NCBI RefSeq assembly: GCF_001012815.1
Contig: NZ_JYJP01000143.1
Location: 62,001 to 126,000, forward strand
DNA from: Vibrio mexicanus
Lineage (GTDB): Bacteria > Pseudomonadota > Gammaproteobacteria > Enterobacterales > Vibrionaceae
Direction of reading: 5' to 3'
Length of the DNA: 64,000 bases
Shown here piece after piece: positions 25,821 to 37,700 of this stretch. The notes beneath the pieces were generated by a model that was not told the origin of the DNA, ran no database searches, and saw only the letters and a list, made by a program, of their open reading frames with translations. Position 1 is the stretch's first letter. Each line of letters starts with the position of its first letter. The translations under genes and the position numbers were made by a program.

Positions 25821-28800
25821 TTATTGTGCTGTGCTCTCTTGAGCAACTGCACTCTCTTCTTGAAGTTTATCCTCTGCTTTTTCCAGATTATGGTTGCGAC
25901 CTAGCATTAACATACATGGCGTCAGTACCAATGTAAGCACGGTCGCAAACGCCAAGCCACCCGCGACTGCGGTCGCCAATTGAGACCACCACTGCGTACT
26001 TGGTGCACCGAACTCAATCTTCTGGTTGATAAGGTCGATGTTCATCTCGAGCACCATAGGCAACAAACCGAGAATGGTGGTGACTGTTGTCAGCAATACT
26101 GGCCTTAAACGCTGAACACCAGTACGAAGAATCGCCTCTTGCTTACTTAAACCGCGGCGCAGTAATTGGTTAAACGTATCGATCAATACGATGTTGTTGT
26201 TAACCACGATACCCGCCAGCGCAATCACCCCGATACCCGACATAATAATGCCAAACGGTTTTTGGAAGATCAGTAAGCCTGCAAATACCCCAACTGTTGA
26301 GAACAATACCGCACTCAAAATCAAGAAGGCCTGATAGAAGCTATTGAACTGCGTAATGAGGATCAATGCCATCACCGCCAAAGCAATCAAAAATGCTTTC
26401 TGCAAGAAGGCTGACGAATTGTTCTGCTCTTCATTTTGCCCCCTGATCTTAAACTCAACACCGCTTGGTAAATCCAGTTCAGACAAAGCTTTCTCAATAT
26501 TTGGCAGCTCAAGTGCTAAGTTGTAGCCCTCTTTCATGTCTGCCATGATACTGATAATACGCTGACCATCGACGCGGTGAATCGTGTCCTGCTTGGTTTC
26601 AGGTACAATGCTCGCGAAGTTGGTGATAGGGACTAAACCAGCTGGGGTTTTTACTCTCAACTGATCAAAGCGCCCGATGTCTCGCTTCTCTGTTGGATAA
26701 CGAACCAAAATATCGACTTCTTCGTTCGCATCATCAGGTAAGTAATCACCTATCTTAAGTCCGTTTGTTACAAACTGAACGGTGTTACCAACCAAGGTCG
26801 CATCAGCTGCAAATCGAGAAGCGTCATCGCGTCGAATATCAATTTGCCAATCAATACCTTCTTTACTGGAGTTATCGCTCAAGTTAGTGAAGATCGGATT
26901 GTTGTCCGCCCATTTACGTACCTGTTTCGCTGCTGCATCTAGGTTGTCTGGCGTGGTTGAGCTCATCTCAATCACGAGATCATGCTCAACCGGAGGCCCT
27001 GCATCAGGGAATTTATATTCGATCTCCACACCAGCAAATTTACTGGTCGTTTCTTCCAGCTCTTCGATGATGGTTTTCACTTTACGACGATACTGCCAAT
27101 CAACAGGGGTAATTTGGATCTGACCGATCTCTTCCTTACCCCCGTTTTGGTGTAGACGCTTTCAAACTCATCATGCCCCAGCATCACTTGCTCGATATCG
27201 CGCATAATGACGTCTTTTTCATTGATCGATAGATCACCATAAGAGCGTACTTTCACAGTGAAAAATGGCGGATCAACTTCTGGGAAGAACTCAGCACCCA
27301 AGCCAGCTTTGCTGTAGGTAAAGCCGACTCCAACCGCCATCAATATCGCTAACATCAATATTTTCAGCGGGTGCTTAATAGCAATCGCTAGCGTGTGGTA
27401 GTAGAGCTTAGTAATTCCGGTTGCTTTAGTGAAGTCGCCTTCATGCAAGGCCACCATTTTTGCTCGATTCTGAGGATTAACGTTCTGTGGTTTACCAATT
27501 AGGCCACCCAGCACCGGAACAAACAGCAGTGCCATGACTAATGATGCTGCCAACGTCGCAATCAAGGTGAGTGGCAAGTACTTCATGAACTCACCAGTAA
27601 TATCCGGCCAGAAAAGTAATGGTGCAAACGCCGCTAAAGTAGTGGCCGTTGAAGCGGTGATCGGCCATGCCATTCGTTTCGCCGCATCTCGATACGCTTC
27701 ACGCCTAGGTGTGCCCTCTTGCATCCGTCTATCTGCAAACTCGGTCACTACAATGGCACCATCCACCAGCATGCCCACCGCCATGATCAAAGAGAAAAGC
27801 ACAACGATATTGACGGTCAGTCCAAATACAGACAGCACCAGAAGACCGGTTAAGAACGAGCCGGGAATCGAGATCCCCACTAACAAGGCCGTTCTCACAC
27901 CAAGAATCGCGATAATTACGATCACCACGAGGATAATGGCTGACAAAATGTTGTTTTGTAGATCATTGAGCATGATCTTCACGTCATCAGATTGGTCCCA
28001 TGTGTATTTCACCAAAAGGTTATTCGGCCAGTCTGGTAACTTCTGAGCTTCATTAATTACCGCTTTCACAAGTTCCACGGTTTCAATGATGTTCTCACCC
28101 GCGCGCTTTTTCACATCGAGGACGACAGCGGTTTTTCCGTCTAGACGAGCAAAGCTTTCCGGATCGCGAAACGCACGTCTAACCGTGGCGACATCACCAA
28201 AGGTAATTACCTGCTTACCATCAACTTTGATCGGCAGCTCTAGCACATCTTTAAGTGAATCAAAAACTGAAGGTACTTTGACAGAGAAGCGGCCATAGCC
28301 TGTATCGACAAAGCCCGCCGCCACGACGCGGTTGTTTAACGCAATAAGGTTATAGATATCGCCTTGATCTAAACCATAACTTTCCATAAGTAGTGGATCG
28401 ACAATGATTTCAACAATATCTTCGCGGTCACCAGCAATGTCCACTTCCAGAACTTGTCGGTAACTTTCCAGTTTATCTCGTAGTTTGCGAGCAATAAGTA
28501 CGTTGGTACGTTCAGGGACCGTACCGTATAGCACAACCGACAAAACAGGCTCTTCAGAGGCAAACGTCACCTCATTAACGGTAGGTTCGTCACTGTCCGC
28601 TGGCAGCTTAGGTTTGGCCAGATCAACAGCGTCTCGAACATCAGCCATGGCTTTGTTCAAATCGACACCAACAGAGAATTCAAGCACAACAGACGCATGA
28701 CCTTCTGAGGCCGTCGCTGTCATCTCTTTTACGCCTTCAATGGAACGCAACTCTTGTTCTATTGGCCTAACGAGTAAGCGTTCTGCATCAGTTGGGGATA

Positions 28801-28963
28801 TCCCTTGGTGACTGACCGATACATAGATCACTGGAATGGTAATGTCTGGGCTCGACTCTTTAGGAATCGTGACATAAGTGACGGCGCCGGCAATTAATAT
28901 CATCAGCAACAACGTCAGCATGGTCCGCGTGCGCGATAGCGCCGCATCAATCAGTGTGAACAT
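25821..28963 (-). CDS. RND efflux transporter permease (frameshifted in this sequence)
   Basis: An AcrB-like inner membrane pump of the HAE1 type, 1047 residues once one G is restored to the G run at about 27140 (ACGGGGGG). The first half has MFTLIDAALSRTRTMLTLL, a periplasmic porter domain and the proton-relay helix GMLVDGAIVVTEFADR with a single Asp where AcrB has two. The second half has the mirror helices with GIVVNNNIVLIDTFNQLLRRG. It lies 13 bases after its membrane fusion partner. By position it matches VexM of Vibrio cholerae (from memory). The outer membrane partner would be TolC, not encoded here. The substrate is unknown. Confidence 0.9.
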
Positions 28964-28975
28964 TTATCACACCTC

Positions 28976-30079
28976 CTAGTTGTTTAATTGCTGTGATGCG
29001 CGATCTTGCTCAACCGCGACAACTTTATCACCGTGTCGAACAAAGCCTTGCCCGACAGTGATGATGCTCACTTGATCACCGAGACCAGAGAGCCAAACAC
29101 CGTCTTGCTCAGCTTTTACTAACTGAATTGGTATGAACTCGACGAAATCGTCTTGCAGAGTTTTAACGCCTAAGTTGCCTTCTTCATCCAGTGCCAGCAT
29201 TGCAGGTGTTACTTTCACTGCCATTTGCTCTTGGAGATCCAAAGTCACTTCGGTGCTGATACCCGCTGGGATTTTGCGTTCTGGATTTGCCACTTCAATT
29301 TCAATTGGGAAGGTGTTGGTCGACTCCGAAGAGATACGCGACATGTAGCGAACTTTGCCTGTTACGGTTTGGTCATTAATAAAGCGAACTGTCGCCTCTT
29401 GTCCATTCGCAATGTACTGAATGTGTCTTTCACTCACGTCCGCTTCAATCACGAGCTTACTTAAATCGATCACAGTTGCGACTGGATCGCCGATGCCAAC
29501 ATAATCGCCTAACTCGATGAACAGGTGGTCAACATAGCCCTCGAATGGTGCGCGAACCACAGTATTACGCAGAGACAATTTTGCGTTGCTCACCCCTGCT
29601 TTTGCTTCTGCTAAAGCAGCCTGAGCTGTGGCGTAAGCCACCTCACCTTGTAAGCCACGGCTCTTCAAAGATTCCGCCGCTTTAAACTCTTTCTGTTTCA
29701 CTTGGAGCATCGCTTGCGCACGCTCTAATTGGATGTTGAGATCGCCTTTATCAATCTGGGCAATATGCTGACCTTTCTTAACGAATTCACCTTTGCTCAC
29801 TTTAAGATCGATAATTTTCCCGCTGAATTCAGCACCTAATCGCGCCTGTTTGTCTGGTGCAGTGCGGCCATAAAGATCAATAGAGCGGAAAGTTGGCTGG
29901 GACGCAAAAGTTTCAAAAGCAACTTTAGCGAGAGGAACGGATTCTTCTGACGTTGAAGTGTTTTCTTCTTGTGCATTGGTACTCCCCATCCCTAGCCAAA
30001 GAGCGAGTAGAAGCACAAGAATAAGAGAGACTAAATATGGACGAGCGGAAAAGAACCCGATCGGAGAGTACTTTGACAT
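28976..30079 (-). CDS. RND efflux periplasmic adaptor (membrane fusion protein)
   Basis: A 367-residue HlyD/AcrA-type adaptor linking the RND permease to TolC. An N-terminal anchor (PYLVSLILVLLLALWLGM) is followed by the lipoyl half-motif GEFVKKGQHIAQID, a coiled-coil hairpin (about 125-165), the second lipoyl half with VRAPFEGYVDHL, and beta-barrel and proximal domains. ATG at 30079 has AAGGGAT upstream. It is first gene of a two-gene operon and probably the VexL counterpart. Two inverted repeats lie in its promoter region. Confidence 0.9.
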   Translation of the reverse strand: MSKYSPIGFFSARPYLVSLILVLLLALWLGMGSTNAQEENTSTSEESVPLAKVAFETFASQPTFRSIDLYGRTAPDKQARLGAEFSGKIIDLKVSKGEFVKKGQHIAQIDKGDLNIQLERAQAMLQVKQKEFKAAESLKSRGLQGEVAYATAQAALAEAKAGVSNAKLSLRNTVVRAPFEGYVDHLFIELGDYVGIGDPVATVIDLSKLVIEADVSERHIQYIANGQEATVRFINDQTVTGKVRYMSRISSESTNTFPIEIEVANPERKIPAGISTEVTLDLQEQMAVKVTPAMLALDEEGNLGVKTLQDDFVEFIPIQLVKAEQDGVWLSGLGDQVSIITVGQGFVRHGDKVVAVEQDRASQQLNN

Positions 30080-30101
30080 AACAATCCCTTGTATTCGTTT
30101 C

Positions 30102-30166
30102 GTCAATGTTCATCATTGACTCTAACTTTTTTTATTATGAACACTTACCCTATACAATAAGTGCTC
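30102..30166. promoter_or_regulatory. Inverted repeats upstream of the RND operon
   Basis: There is a perfect repeat GTCAATG-TTCAT-CATTGAC at 30102-30120 and an 8-of-9 repeat GAACACTTA / TAAGTGCTC at 30139-30147 and 30158-30166. Both lie within 90 bases of the adaptor start, where a repressor would act. No regulator gene is adjacent. Confidence 0.45.
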
Positions 30167-30202
30167 ATAAATAAAATGAACTTATGGGGGATATTACGCC
30201 AG

Positions 30203-30226
30203 TCTCACTTTTTTGGATTAGTGAGA
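30203..30226 (-). terminator. Weak hairpin after erpA
   Basis: TCTCACT pairs with AGTGAGA around a 10-base loop. It has no T tract on the minus strand, so termination is doubtful. Confidence 0.3.
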
Positions 30227-30242
30227 GTAGGGAAAATATTGA

Positions 30243-30584
30243 TTAAACGCTGAAAGATGCGCCACAACCGCAAGTTGTTGTTGCATTTGGATTGTTTACA
30301 AAGAAACGAGCACCTTCTAGGCCCTCTGTGTAATCAACCACACCACCAACAAGGTACTGCAGACTCATAGGGTCAACCACAAGCGTTACGCCGCTGTTTT
30401 CAATTGTGGTGTCGCCTTCATTCACACTTTCATCAAACGTAAAACCGTATTGGAAACCACTACAACCACCACCAGTGATGTAGACGCGCAATTTTAATTC
30501 TGGATTCTCTTCCTCAGCGATCAGCGTTCTAACGCGTGTTGCAGCTGCATCCGAAAATGATAGTGGGATATTTACTTCGCTCAC
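30243..30584 (-). CDS. erpA: Iron-sulfur cluster insertion protein ErpA
   Basis: A 113-residue A-type carrier that delivers [4Fe-4S] clusters to apo-proteins. The three cluster cysteines are in GGGCSGFQYG and the C-terminal TCGCG. The GTG at 30584 (SEVNIPLSF) is preferred: AGAGG lies six bases upstream and the length matches the family, whereas an ATG five codons upstream would add residues that cover this ribosome site. It is divergent from hemL. Confidence 0.95.
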   Translation of the reverse strand: MSEVNIPLSFSDAAATRVRTLIAEEENPELKLRVYITGGGCSGFQYGFTFDESVNEGDTTIENSGVTLVVDPMSLQYLVGGVVDYTEGLEGARFFVNNPNATTTCGCGASFSV

Positions 30585-30849
30585 GATGACCTCTCTCATT
30601 CGTGTCATGCCCAACAGCCGATTGAAGTTGTTGAGTCAAACTTGTTCTAATAATCTGGCGATTATCTAATACCTGACTGTTCCGTTCAAGTATTCGCCGC
30701 AAGTTAAGTCAAAATCCGATTTTTTCGCACTTTTTTAGCCGTTTCTGTTCGAAATCTAACCAGAATGTGGCGCAAAACATTCCTAGTTTCGATAGGGATA
30801 GGTACAATGCGAGCCAAATTGGTCCTAGCAATCATAAGAGGATACATCC

Positions 30850-32141
30850 ATGACCAAATCAGCAGAGCTTTATGAAAAAGCACAAAACACCATTCCGGGT
30901 GGCGTTAACTCGCCAGTTCGTGCTTTTAACGGCGTTGGCGGCTCACCTATTTTTGTTGAGAGAGCCGATGGTCCTCTGATTTTCGATGCTGACGGCAAAG
31001 CTACATTGATTACGTTGGTTCTTGGGGTCCTATGATTCTTGGGCACAACCATGCTGTTATTCGTGATGCGGTCATTAATGCTGCACAGCGTGGTTTAAGT
31101 TTTGGTGCGCCAACCGAAATGGAAATTCAAATGGCAGAGCTTGTGTCTGAACTTGTCCCTTCAATGGAGCAAGTACGCATGGTGAGCTCTGGCACAGAAG
31201 CCACTATGAGCGCTATTCGTCTAGCTCGTGGGTTTACTGGTCGCGATAAGATTCTTAAGTTCGAAGGTTGTTACCACGGCCACGCAGATAGCTTGCTTGT
31301 TAAAGCGGGTTCTGGTGCTTTGACATTAGGTCAACCTAGCTCGCCAGGTGTTCCTGCTGACTTTGCAAAGTACACACTCACTGCAACGTTCAACAACCTA
31401 GATTCCGTTCGTGAGCTGTTTGCAGCAAACAAGGGGGAAATTGCTTGTATCATTGTTGAACCGGTTGCAGGCAACATGAACTGTATTCCACCTCTAGAAG
31501 GTTTCCACGAAGGCCTGCGTGAGATCTGTGATCAAGAAGGCGCACTACTGATTTTTGACGAGGTTATGACAGGCTTCCGCGTTGCATTAGGCGGTGCTCA
31601 AGCACACTACAACATTAAGCCAGACCTAACCACTTTGGGTAAAGTCATCGGTGGTGGTATGCCTGTTGGCGCATTTGGTGGCCGTAAAGATGTGATGCAA
31701 TACATCGCCCCAACCGGCCCGGTTTATCAAGCCGGTACACTATCAGGTAACCCTGTTGCTATGGCGGCTGGTTATGCTTGTTTGAATCTTCTAAAAGAAG
31801 AAGGCAATGAAAAACGTCTTGCCGCAAAAACTAAGCAATTGGCAGATGGCTTTAAATCACTTGCAGACAAGCATGGTGTGCCGCTGCAAGTCAATCAAGT
31901 GGGTGGCATGTTTGGCTTCTTCTTTACCGAGCAAACAAGCATCACCTGCTACGACGACGTAGCTAAATGCGATATCGACCGCTTCAAGCGCTTCTTCCAC
32001 TTAATGATTGAACACGGTGTCTACCTTGCTCCATCTGCGTTTGAGGCAAGCTTCACGTCTCTTGCTCATAGCTCTAAAGAGATAGAAGCGACACTAGAAG
32101 CCGCAGATCGCTGCTTTGCGATCATAGCGCAAGAAGCTTAG
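30850..32141 (+). CDS. hemL: Glutamate-1-semialdehyde 2,1-aminomutase (frameshifted in this sequence)
   Basis: A PLP enzyme making 5-aminolevulinate, the first committed haem precursor in the C5 pathway. The N-terminal frame (MTKSAELYEKAQNTIPGGVNSPVRAF) ends at 31035. Restoring a T at about 31002 (GCTTACATT) gives DGKAYIDYVGSWGPMILGHNH and 430 residues, the family length. The PLP lysine is in LGKVIGGGMPVGAFGG. Haem synthesis depends on it, so the break is taken as a sequence error. It has a terminator 14 bases after the stop. Confidence 0.94.
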
Positions 32142-32154
32142 TATCGCCCACATT

Positions 32155-32187
32155 CAAAAAGGGCTGCCAATGGCAGCCCTTTTTTGT
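32155..32187 (+). terminator. hemL terminator
   Basis: AAAAAGGGCTGCCA pairs with TGGCAGCCCTTTTTT. Confidence 0.92.
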
Positions 32188-32280
32188 AGCGATAACAGCG
32201 AGCTATACCAGCTTTGCCATTGCTAACGACTCGCTTTGCGGTCATTATATCGACACAAACATTTTCTCTGGAACGAAAGC

Positions 32281-33366
32281 GTGTCGGATAAACTCAAAAT
32301 TACTCCTAGCCATTGGGTACTTGTCATCGCACTGTTAGCCTCGGCATTTGCCTGCTATTTATTAGTTGCGCCATACATGAACTCCATCGTGATGGCTTTC
32401 ATCATTTCTTTGTTGATGTTCCCTATCCATCAATGGTTTGAAAAAAAGCTACCCAATCACCCCAACGTCTCATCATTGCTTTCTTGCATCGTGCTCACTT
32501 TCATCATCGTTATTCCATTGATGTTTGTGTTTACCGCAATTGTCCAGCAGGGTTCTCACTTCTCACAAAATGCATATCAATGGGTAACACACGGTGGTAT
32601 CCAAACGATTTTTGATCACCCTTTTGTTGTTAAAGCGTTGTCGTTGGCCAATACCTATCTGCCTTTCGATGAAATTCTCCCAGAAGATATCGCGCAAAAG
32701 ATCGCTCAGTTTGCAACGTCGTTTGGCACTAACTTAGTTGGTGTGTCCGCTAAGATCCTCGGCGATGCCACCAACTTTTTGATGAGCTTCTTCTTAATGC
32801 TGTTTGTTTTGTTCTTCTTACTAAGAGATCACGACAAGATCATTAGCGCCATTCGCCATATTTTGCCTTTGTCGAGAAGCCAAGAAGACAAACTGCTTGA
32901 TGAGATCGAGAAGGTGTCAAAATCGGCGGTTATGGGATCATTTCTTACCGCGATAGCACAAGGTTTTGCTGGTGGTATCGGTATGTGGTTAGCTGGCTTT
33001 CCAGGTCTATTCTGGGGCACGATGATGGGCTTTGCCTCCTTCATCCCTGTTGTCGGTACCGCTTTGATCTGGATTCCAGCCGCACTGTACCTATTCCTCA
33101 CCGGTGACATTACTTGGGCTATCTTCTTAACGGTATGGTCAGTAGCTATTGTTGGATCAATCGACAATGTGTTGCGCCCATTACTAATGCAAGGTAGCGC
33201 CGGCATGAATACCTTAATGATCTTCTTCTCGTTGCTGGGTGGTATTCATCTATTCGGTCTCATTGGCCTAATCTACGGGCCACTTATTTTTGCCATTACT
33301 ATGGTGCTGTTTAATATGTACGAAGAAGAGTTCAAAGACTTTTTAGACAAACAAGACAACAGTTAA
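32281..33366 (+). CDS. AI-2E family (PerM-like) membrane transporter
   Basis: A 361-residue integral membrane protein with about seven or eight helices. It has two N-terminal helices, one with LLVAPYMNSIVMAFIISLL, a central soluble stretch (about 95-150), and the family C-terminal block with GMWLAGFPGLFWGTMMGFASF and a long terminal helix. It most resembles the YdiK-like branch. The family is named for a proposed autoinducer-2 exporter, but many members move other things, so substrate is not assigned. GTG at 32281 is chosen for GGAACG upstream and because codons before it read as non-coding. Confidence 0.85.
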   Translation: MSDKLKITPSHWVLVIALLASAFACYLLVAPYMNSIVMAFIISLLMFPIHQWFEKKLPNHPNVSSLLSCIVLTFIIVIPLMFVFTAIVQQGSHFSQNAYQWVTHGGIQTIFDHPFVVKALSLANTYLPFDEILPEDIAQKIAQFATSFGTNLVGVSAKILGDATNFLMSFFLMLFVLFFLLRDHDKIISAIRHILPLSRSQEDKLLDEIEKVSKSAVMGSFLTAIAQGFAGGIGMWLAGFPGLFWGTMMGFASFIPVVGTALIWIPAALYLFLTGDITWAIFLTVWSVAIVGSIDNVLRPLLMQGSAGMNTLMIFFSLLGGIHLFGLIGLIYGPLIFAITMVLFNMYEEEFKDFLDKQDNS

Positions 33367-33459
33367 TGAGTCGGCGTAGTTCCTTTCAATACTAAACTTC
33401 TTCAAGCAAAGGGCAGATTGTGCGAAAATCTGCCCTCTTTTGATCGAACCGAGTCTGTT

Positions 33460-34494
33460 ATGTCTGCTTATATTGCTCCTAGCCAAATCGCCCAACGCCA
33501 ACTTGAGTATTTCTCAGGTAAGCATGTGCTCGTCGCAGGTGAAGCCGAAGACCTTTTCCCACGTGAGTTAGTTGAGCATTGCGAATCAGTCTCGGTGTTT
33601 ACCACTAACTATGGTTATTACCGTCAAACTCAAAAGCAATCGAATCTAACGTGTCAATTTGGCGCAGTGTTTGAGGTCGACGAAAGAAAAGAAGCTAAAC
33701 CAGACCTGATCTTGCTCTACTGGCCAAAAGCGAAAGCAGAAGCCGAGTATTTATTAGCGATGTTACTGGCTAAGCTCGGTGTAAATACTGAAATCGTCGT
33801 GGTGGGTGAGAACCGTTCAGGTGTCAAAAGCATCGAGAAGATGTTCAAGGCTTATGGCATTGTCACCAAATACGATTCGGCTCGACGCTGCTCTTTCTAT
33901 TGGGGACAGTGCACTCAGCAGCCGAAACCTTTTGTACTCGACGATTGGTTCAAATCTTATCAAGTGCAATACAATAACCTGTCGATTCAAGTAAAAAGCT
34001 TACCGGGTGTGTTTAGCTACGGCGAGTTTGATGTTGGCAGTAAACTTCTATTGGATACGCTTCCATCATTATCAGGTAAGGTGCTGGATTTCGGCTGTGG
34101 CGCAGGGGTGCTCGGTGCAGTCATGGCTAGCCTCAACCCTTCCATTGAACTTGAGATGTGCGATATCAGCGCGCTTGCGGTTGAATCGTCAAAAGAGACA
34201 TTAAAAGCTAACCAATTAAACGGACGAGTATTTGCCTCGGATGTCTATTCAGATACAGCAAAAGATTATCAGTTTATTGTTAGTAATCCGCCATTTCATG
34301 CCGGATTAGATACCAGCTACAGTGCGACTGAAACATTGCTTGCTGATGCTCCAAACCATCAAAGCCAAACTGGCCATCTGTATATTGTGGCCAACAGCTT
34401 CTTGAAATACCCTCCTATCATCGAACAGGCATTTGGGCATTGTGAAACTTTAAGCAAGACAAACAAGTTTGCCATCTATCACGCCAGTAAGTGA
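33460..34494 (+). CDS. rsmC: 16S rRNA (guanine1207-N2)-methyltransferase RsmC
   Basis: A 344-residue RsmC with an inactive N-terminal methyltransferase-like domain (to about 165) and a C-terminal catalytic SAM domain: VLDFGCGAGVLGAVMA binds SAM, and FIVSNPPFHAGLD is the NPPF catalytic loop. ATG at 33460 (MSAYIAPSQIAQRQLEYF) gives family length. It lies between the AI-2E permease and chiS, the same place as in Vibrio cholerae. Confidence 0.95.
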   Translation: MSAYIAPSQIAQRQLEYFSGKHVLVAGEAEDLFPRELVEHCESVSVFTTNYGYYRQTQKQSNLTCQFGAVFEVDERKEAKPDLILLYWPKAKAEAEYLLAMLLAKLGVNTEIVVVGENRSGVKSIEKMFKAYGIVTKYDSARRCSFYWGQCTQQPKPFVLDDWFKSYQVQYNNLSIQVKSLPGVFSYGEFDVGSKLLLDTLPSLSGKVLDFGCGAGVLGAVMASLNPSIELEMCDISALAVESSKETLKANQLNGRVFASDVYSDTAKDYQFIVSNPPFHAGLDTSYSATETLLADAPNHQSQTGHLYIVANSFLKYPPIIEQAFGHCETLSKTNKFAIYHASK

Positions 34495-34520
34495 TATCTG
34501 TCTACAGTAAGTAATTACTA

Positions 34521-34547
34521 TGCCCAGTAACGCAGAGTTACTGGGCA
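34521..34547 (+). terminator. Hairpin after rsmC
   Basis: A perfect 11-base stem TGCCCAGTAAC/GTTACTGGGCA with a GCAGA loop, 26 bases after rsmC. A strong T run is absent, so it may stabilise the mRNA end rather than fully terminate. The region up to 34709 is AT-rich and should hold the chiS promoter. Confidence 0.6.
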
Positions 34548-34709
34548 ACTTTCCATCATAAGTCAAATAAAATGCGCCTATGTGCACGATTTGATTAGCA
34601 CTTGCTTGTCAAAGCGAAAAAACTCGTTAATTTCGTCATTTTGGATACTGCTTTTTCTGATTTGTATTGCAGTCGATGAGTCAAATTTCACGGAAATGAC
34701 GTAATTACT

Positions 34710-37700
34710 ATGTTCAGGTTTTATCGAAAACAAAAATTCAAACGCCTTCAAAATACGCTGATGTTAGCGTTTTTGGTATTGAGCATTACCCCACTCACCA
34801 TCATCGCACTTCTGTTTCTTCATTCTCATACTACAGATTTGCAAGAACAGAGCACCTCTCATTTAACCTCTGTACGCGATACCAAACAGCAGCAAATTAT
34901 CGACTACATGTACGCCAAAGAATCTGAGGTCATGGGCTTTGTGCGCTCAGAACTGGCTTATGCAAGTGCAGGTCGATTCTATGGCATTGTTAATGCCTTC
35001 AGAGACCTGGGAACGAGTATTGATGATGCTCGCGAACATGCCCAGCAACGTTATATTCCAGGCTCTGGCGATCAGGTCAAAACATCGGTTTTGCCTCAAT
35101 CGGATGTTTATAAAGGCAGTGAAAGGTATCGGCTTCTTCACAAACGCTACCACTGGGCATATCTAGAACTCCTCAAACGCTCTGACTTCGACGATATTCT
35201 GCTGATTGATCTTTCGGGTAACGTGACTTATTCCATCTTCAAGAACGAAGATTTTGGTACCAATCTACTGACCGGAGAGTACAAAGATAATGTTCTGGGG
35301 GATACTTTCCGTCAATTGAAAGATCTGGTTACCGAGCGACGTAAAACCAATCAAGATTATACACCTGTTGTTATTTCCGATTTCTCAGTAACCAATGGTA
35401 GACAAGTCGCTTGGCTTGGGGCCCAATCATTCGCCAAGGATATCTACATAGCTACGCGATGTTTAGGCTGCCTAACAACGGTATTACCAAATTGATTGCT
35501 GATGGAAACAACAAGAGTTCCTCTTTGCGCACTCTGCTTGTCGGTGATGACAACCGAGTTCGCACGCTCGCCTACTCACAAGAAGAAGCAGACAAGAGTG
35601 TTGAAGTTATCGAGCGAGCTCTATCCGGCGAGTCAGAGGTTGGCACCTATACCAATACGATTGGCAAGAAAGTCATCGCAGCGTATGCACCGATCTCAGT
35701 TAAAGGATTTAATTGGGCACTAGTGGTTGAAATTCCAGAGAGCGAAGCGTTTGCTCGTGTAAGACAACTGGAGAAGCTGTTTGTATTTGTCATGTTGTGC
35801 GCTGTCGTCTTGGTATTCATCTCATCACACTACTTATCGAACTTCATCACATCACCGCTACTGAAATTGACTTGGGCGGCAGAAAAAGTATCTGCGGGTG
35901 ATCTCGATGAAAGTATGATCAATACCAATCGAAAAGACGAAATTGGAAGGCTCGCTATCAGCTTTGAGCGTATGCAGCGCTCAATTCGAGAGAAGATGCA
36001 ACTGATCAAGCAGCAAAACAAAGAGCTTGAGAGCAACTTACAGATCATTCAAAAGCAAAATGACGATCTTCAACTTGCCAACAAACTTAAAGATGAGTTC
36101 CTAGCAACCACATCGCACGAACTGCGAACGCCTCTGCATGGAATGGTCGGAATAGCAGAAGCTCTAGCTTCTGGGTCCAATGGTGCGATTACCGCCGATC
36201 ACAAATATCAGCTAGATATCATTATCAGTAGTGGTCAACGCTTAACGACTTTGGTTGATGACTTATTGGATTACCATAAGATGCGTTATGGCAATCTCGA
36301 TATTCAAACCAGTGCGGTGGATCTATCAAGCGCAACTCGTTTAGTACTAGAGCTGTCTAGTCATTTGTTGGGCAGCAAACCAATCCGCATTATTAACCAA
36401 ATTGACGATGCAAGCCTATGGGTATGCGCCGATCCGCAGCGAGTCGAACAAGTACTTTATAACCTTGTTGGTAATGCCATCAAATACACCAGTGAAGGTA
36501 AAATTGTTATCTCTGCTGACATTGTCGATGACAATATTCGCGTGCAAGTCGTTGATACGGGGCAAGGCATTCCTGCAGAGCAACTCGAACACATTTTCGA
36601 GCCACTGATTCAAGCGGGTAGCGATTCTAGCCGCTATCGCCAAGGCGCGGGACTGGGGTTATCAATCAGCCGACAACTGATCGAATTGATGGACGGCAGT
36701 TTATACGTGAGCAGCCAACCTATGGTCGGCACAACATTTAGCTTTACTCTTCCAATAGCAAGTGAAGAACAAATCGCTAAAGCGAGCTACAAAGAGAGCA
36801 ATCACTATCAAGCACCAGAATCGAACGAGCTGGACTTGCCTGATACAAATTCATTACCTGAAAATCCAGATGGCCCACTGCTACTGATCGCTGATGATGA
36901 GCCGGTGAACTTACGCGTACTCGACAGTTTCTTGCGTTTGGAAGGCTACCGAGTGAGAACCGCTCACGACGGGCCTGACGCTCTCGAACAAATAGAGAAG
37001 GAGAAACCTGAACTTCTACTGCTCGATATCATGATGCCTGGACTCAGTGGTTATCAAGTGTGTGAGCAACTGCGTCAACAGTATGATCACGCGCAGCTAC
37101 CAATCATTATGCTAACCGCATTAAATCAAACTGATGACCGAGTGCGCGGTTTTGAGGCCGGCGCCAATGACTACTTGTCAAAACCATTTAATAAGCAGGA
37201 GCTCGCCGCCCGAATTGTTGCGCACCTGACCGCAAGTAAAGCTGAGCAACGTCGAATCGAAAACCAGCAGTTGCAGTTGGAGCTCAAGCACAGAGCGATG
37301 GTAGAGGCCAGCCTACTTGAAACCCAAGGCCGCTTGCTTGAACAACTTGAATCAGCGCCTGAGGCAATCATCTGCATCCGTGACGACAATAAAATTCAGT
37401 TTGCTAACCATGCTGCTACCAAGCTGTTCAAACGCAGTCAGGAGCAGCTCAAGCGCTCTAGCGCAGAAGAGCTTATTGCACCGAAGTATCTGAACGTTGA
37501 GCAGGCGCATTACTGTGGCAACATCGATATTTACGTTGAAGATGTCAGACAGCACATCTCATCTGACGTTCTGTCTCTGCCTGAAGGCGCTGGATTAAAA
37601 TCCATGTACATCTTCAATGTCGGAGGTGGAGTCAATGCCGCACGCATTAATAACCTAGAGACCGCAATTGAAGCTTTGTCTAGCTATGCATTTGAAGGCG

